Positions 60,290 through 64,000 of a stretch of DNA of 64,000 nucleotides are shown here, in pieces. The position numbers and the translations under genes were made by a program. Under the pieces are notes generated by a model. The model was not told where the DNA came from. It did not search any database and worked only from the letters and a program-made list of their open reading frames with translations. The stretch is from contig NC_089230.1 of assembly GCF_963924675.1 (NCBI RefSeq), positions 68,809,443 to 68,873,442 on the forward strand. Direction: 5' to 3'. Source of the stretch: Phocoena phocoena. Lineage: Eukaryota; Chordata; Mammalia; Artiodactyla; Phocoenidae. Position 1 is the stretch's first letter, and each line of letters begins with the position of its first letter.

Positions 60290-61140
60290 TAATGTAAAAT
60301 TTGATTTGTAAATTCCAAATATCCATGGTTCTGAGACTTCCTAAAATTGCTAATTAGGTGCCATTAATTTTAAAATTACATAAAATTTTCAAATAGCAAA
60401 GAAAGACATAAAATAGAAAATAAACATCTTCCTCCATTCCTAACCTCCAGGATCAAGTCCCACCCTGTTACTTGACTCAACAATGGTTTATTTATTCTTA
60501 AGAATTTTCTTCTTTTCCCTGGTGATCCAGTGGTTAGGACTCTGTAATCTCACTGCCAAGGTCCCAGGTTCAATCCCTGGTGGGGGAACTAAGATCCCAC
60601 GAGCCCCACGGTAGCAAAAAAAAAAAAAAAAAAAAAAATTTCTTCTGCATATATAAGCAATATGTGCTTATCACCACTGCTTTCTTAACAAATCTACTCA
60701 TACCGCTCAGCTGGACAGTCTCCCACTTTACTTTTTTCTCTTAAAAATTAATTTACAAATTTTCTATATCATCATTCTTTGTAATGACCCTATGATATTC
60801 CATGGTATAAATGAAGGTAATTTAATTAATTATTTCATGGAGGAACAAGTTGGTTCTTTTCTTTTTTTTTTTAACTATAAAAATGCTGCAGTGGCCTTCC
60901 TTGTGCATATATTTGATTATCTGAGCAAGTAAGTATGTATGCGATAAATTCCCCAATAAAGATTTGTTGAATCAAAGCAATTTGTGATTTCAATTTAGTC
61001 AGATGTTGCTAAATTGCCCTTCCAAAATGTTTGACCAGCTTATAGTCCCATCAACAGTGTAGAAAAGGACCGGTTTCCCAGGAATTCTTAGTAGAACTAT
61101 GTTTTGTCAAGCTTTTAAAACAATTTCATAATTTAAAATT
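60290..61140 (-). mobile_element. Old LINE (HAL1/L1M-like), antisense, split by a SINE
   Basis: AATGACCCTATGATATTCCA, ATAAAAATGCTGCAGTGGCC and TGCTAAATTGCCCTTCCAAA are typical words of an antisense old LINE; the SINE at 60517 interrupts it. Confidence 0.5.
60517..60638 (+). mobile_element. CHR-related SINE, short ancestral class
   Basis: TTCCCTGGTGATCCAGTGGT, GGTTCAATCCCTGGTGGGGG, tail of about 22 A. Flanks AATTTTCTTCT / AATTTCTTCTGC. Confidence 0.85.
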
Positions 61141-61167
61141 AATAGCTCATTTTGATGAGCATTTCTT

Positions 61168-61377
61168 TTTGTTTTATTTTGTTTTGCTGTATGCGGGCCT
61201 CTCACTGTTGTGGTCTCTCCCGTTGTGGAGCACAGGGTCCAGACGCACAGGCTCAGCTGCCATGGCTCACGGGCCCAGCCGCTCCGCGGCACGTGGGATC
61301 TTCCCGGACCGGGGCACGAACCCATGTCCCCTGCATCGGCAGGCAGACTCTCAACCACTGTGCCACCAGGGAAGCCC
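61168..61377 (-). mobile_element. CHR-type SINE, short form
   Basis: Minus-strand copy: T-rich tail at the left, CCACCAGGGAAGCCC at the right. TTGATGAGCATTTCTT is present on both sides as a perfect target duplication. Confidence 0.93.
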
Positions 61378-61409
61378 TTGATGAGCATTTCTTAAACTTT
61401 GGGACAAAC

Positions 61410-62345
61410 TGAGGATCTCTTTTAAATTGAAGTATAGTTGATTGACAATATTATGTTAGTTTCAGTTATACAGCATAGTGATTCAGTATTTTTGCAGATT
61501 ATATTCCATTATAGGTTACTACAAGATATTGGATATACCTCCCTGTGTGATACAATAAATCCTTGTTGCTTCTCTGTTTTATGTATGGTAGTTTGTATCT
61601 ATTAATCCCGTACCCCTAAATTTCCCCCCACACACACTTTGGTAACTGTAAGTCTGTGAATCTATTTCTGTTTTGTATATACATTCATTTGTATTATTTT
61701 TTAGATTCCACATATAAGGGATATCGTATAGTATTTGTCTTTCTCTGTCTGACTTACTTCACTAAACATAATATTCTCTAGGTCCACCCATGTTGCTGCA
61801 ACTGGAAATATTTCATTCTTTTTTATGGCTGAGTAACATTCCATTGTGTGTGTGTGTGTGTGTGCGTGTGTGTGTGTGTGTGTATACCACATCTTAAGCC
61901 AATCATCTATTGATGGGCATTTGGGTTGCTTCCATGTCTTGGCTATTGTAAATAGTGCTGCTATAAACATAGAGGTGCATGTATCTTTTCAAATTAGTGT
62001 TTTCGGTTTTTTTCCAGATGTATATGCAGGAGTGGAATTGTCGGATCATATGGTAGTGCGACTTTTAGTTTTCTGAGGAACCTCCATATTGTTTTCCATA
62101 GTGGCTGTACCAATTTACATTCCTACCAGCAGTGTAGGAGGGTTCCCTTTTCTCCACACCCTCTCCAGCACTTATTGTTTGTAGATTTTTTGATGATGGC
62201 CATTCTGACAAGTGTGAGATGATACCTCATTATGGTTTTGATTTGCATGTCTCTAATAATTGGTGATGTTGAGCCTCTTTTCCTGTGTCCTTCACTTTTT
62301 GGCAAAATTTTCCACTGCGTTGTGAGGTCTTGGAGCTTCCAATCA
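61410..62345 (-). mobile_element. LINE-1, 5'-truncated: 3' UTR and ORF2 C-terminus
   Basis: Minus strand. The ORF2 tail reads [20 protein letters not shown] (near 62130-62220) and, after a break, MFIAALFTIAKTWKQPKCPS ... MECYSAIKKNEIFPV. It is interrupted by a TG microsatellite. The 3' UTR lies at 61410-61720. Frameshifted and inactive. Confidence 0.82.
61845..61883 (+). repeat. (TG)n microsatellite inside L1 ORF2
   Basis: About 19 TG units with one C interruption. It grew from the ATACACAATGG motif of L1 ORF2, so it splits the remnant frame with a His/Thr run. Confidence 0.9.
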
Positions 62346-63140
62346 AGTCTATATCATTCTCTGCAGACTAAATAAATTACAAATTTATCTTCACCCAATA
62401 TCCGTATTGCTTTTTAGCAAACTCACAATAGAAAATTTCAGATCTTTCTATAAATATTTACTGAAGGGGGTCTATACAAGTCACAATTTGCAAGAATGAT
62501 GAGAAAAATAAAGATGATAAGACACTACTCATGCTCTAATGATCTTATTTTCTGATCTTAACCATGTTTGGAGCATCCTACCCTGAATGGACTTGCTCTG
62601 AGAACTGCCTGGCACACTGTCCCAGAAATTTGGAATTGCAATGCAGGGTCATTTGATCTGTGTGTGGAACTAAATGGATGGAAATAACAAGGCATACCAC
62701 TGGGAAGTGTGTTGCTGGCAGGGTTTAAGGAGAAGCAGAGAAAGCCAATGCTGGGGCAGGAAATAAAGTTGACGTGTAGAAAGAAGTGGAGCCCATGTGG
62801 TCCCAAAATGCTTGTGACCCAGGGAGTGGCTTCCGTGAAACCTGACAGCCTTGCAGTCTCCACCTGACCCACACGTGTGAGTTAATAATTTCCCTCTTTT
62901 TTACTTAACTTTACTGTGAAAAGAGTATAGGTCAGTTGTAATTAACAGAATGTTGACTCACACAGGGAAATTAAATAAATAGCTATAAGACAAATGAGAA
63001 AGTAAGAAGCATCTTAGGTAAATGAAATGTGTAGAGGTTCAGCATGCACGACTGAAAAGAGTTTGTGAAGGTCAGTAAGTGGGATTCAGCACTGGAAAGG
63101 TAGGTTAGAGCTGCACCATTTGGTGGACATTCTGGCACCA
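62346..63140. other. Intergenic sequence, no gene seen
   Basis: A minus-strand frame of 104 codons (62558-62872) shows no domain or splice support. Nothing else recognised. Confidence 0.45.
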
Positions 63141-63144
63141 CTGA

Positions 63145-63266
63145 CTTTTTCTCGCTTTGGCTGCACTACGAGGCTTGCGGGATCTTAGTTCCCCAACCAG
63201 GGATCCAACCCGGGCCCCAGCAGTGAAAGCGACGAGTCCTAACCACTGGACCACCAGGGAATTCCC
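63145..63266 (-). mobile_element. CHR-related SINE, short ancestral class
   Basis: Antisense: CCCCAACCAGGGATCCAACC then CTAACCACTGGACCACCAGG and GAATTCCC. CACCACTGAC / CACCACAGAC flanks are a diverged target duplication. Confidence 0.8.
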
Positions 63267-63609
63267 ACCACAGACAATTTTGAGCAGCAAAGTGACATGG
63301 TAATAATAACTGTTACCATCTATCGAGTGCTAATAAAGTGCCAGGGAAAAATATTTTATGCGCATGTTTTCATGCAATTGCAACAATTATCGTTTGTAGA
63401 AATTATTAGTATCCACAATACAGATAAGAAATAGGGAATGAAAGATAAAGTGGCTTAAATAATCCTCCACCCTTAGCTCACTGCAGATTTGGGAGCTCAA
63501 CTCTTCTAGATTATGTTGCCTTAAAGTCAGTGTTGTCCTTTAGAAGAGCAGCTCTAGCTGGAAATCCTTAGCACAAAATAGAAGAAGAGGCAGAAGGTAA
63601 AGAGGCTAA

Positions 63610-63669
63610 TTAAGAAAACTTTCTTTCGTGAAATGTCTATTTAGGTCTTCCGCCCATTTTTTTTTTGTT

Positions 63670-63700
<31 letters not shown>

Positions 63701-64000
63701 ATTGAGCTGCATGAGTTGTTAGTATATTTTGGAGATTGATCCTTTGTCCGTTGCTTTGTTTGCAAATATTTTCTCCCATTCTGAGGGTTGTCTTTTCATC
63801 TTGTTTATGGTTTCCTTTGCTGTGCAAAAGCTTTTCAGTTTAATTAGGTCCCATTTGCTTATTTTTGTTTTTATTTTCATTACTCTAGGAAGTGGGTCAT
63901 AAAAGATCTTGCTGTGATTTATGTTAAAGAGTGTTTTTCCTATGTTTTACTCTAAGAGTTTTATAGTGTCCGGTCTTACATTTAGGTGTTTAATCCATAG
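63610..64000 (-). mobile_element. LINE-1 ORF2 fragment, running off the window
   Basis: Read on the minus strand it gives recognisable L1 ORF2 phrases ([30 protein letters not shown]). It continues past 64000. Confidence 0.75.
63655..63700 (+). repeat. (TTTTG)n simple repeat
   Basis: T-rich run followed by about six TTTTG units, within the L1 segment. Confidence 0.85.

Noticed and set aside
57165..64000. Search for CGA, the neighbour expected head to head with ZNF292 in mammals
   Set aside because: No exon of the glycoprotein hormone alpha subunit was recognised; in human the distance is larger than this window allows.

Overview
The window is nuclear DNA from a placental mammal, most probably a cetacean (dolphin or whale; hippopotamus is less likely). 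Three things support this: split exons with canonical GT/AG borders, CpG-island promoters, and a dense repeat load. About twenty copies of a tRNA-derived SINE of the CHR type (head 'GGGCTTCCCTGGTGGCGCAG') sit alongside LINE-1, MIR, L2, MaLR LTRs and hAT/Charlie DNA transposons. No BovB LINE, which would be expected in a ruminant, was recognised.

The only protein-coding gene I can support is ZNF292, on the minus strand. Its first four coding exons are present and join in frame: exon 1 at 53191-53358, exon 2 at 8841-8995, exon 3 at 8568-8646 and exon 4 at 6150-6285. Together they encode residues 1-179 plus the first base of the next codon. Intron 1 is about 44 kb. The remaining exons, including the zinc-finger exon(s), lie beyond the left edge of the window. 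The start codon sits in a CpG island (about 52560-53800) that holds GC boxes, three TCACGTG E-boxes and a YY1-like AAGATGGCGG motif spanning the ATG. A second CpG-rich block (about 55930-57160) lies roughly 2.6-3.8 kb upstream. It has no recognisable gene and may be an orphan island or the promoter of a noncoding transcript.

Layout. 1-6149 is the start of intron 4, mostly old L1 plus two SINEs. 6150-8995 holds exons 4, 3 and 2. 8996-53190 is intron 1 and is packed with repeats: two SINEs stacked at 9.6-10.3 kb, a three-level nested insertion at 15.9-19.6 kb, a run of old L1 fragments at 22.9-29.5 kb, two Charlie3/MER1-type transposons with 8-bp target duplications, and a MaLR LTR with a 5-bp target duplication. 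52560-57160 holds the promoter and the second CpG island. 57165-64000 is intergenic and repeat-rich.

Many open frames of 60-280 codons in this window are shadows of SINEs, L1 fragments or GC-rich islands. I found no tRNA or rRNA gene, CRISPR array, operon or novel multi-gene system. The points worth a second look concern promoter architecture, the upstream CpG island, and insertion histories that can be used as markers.
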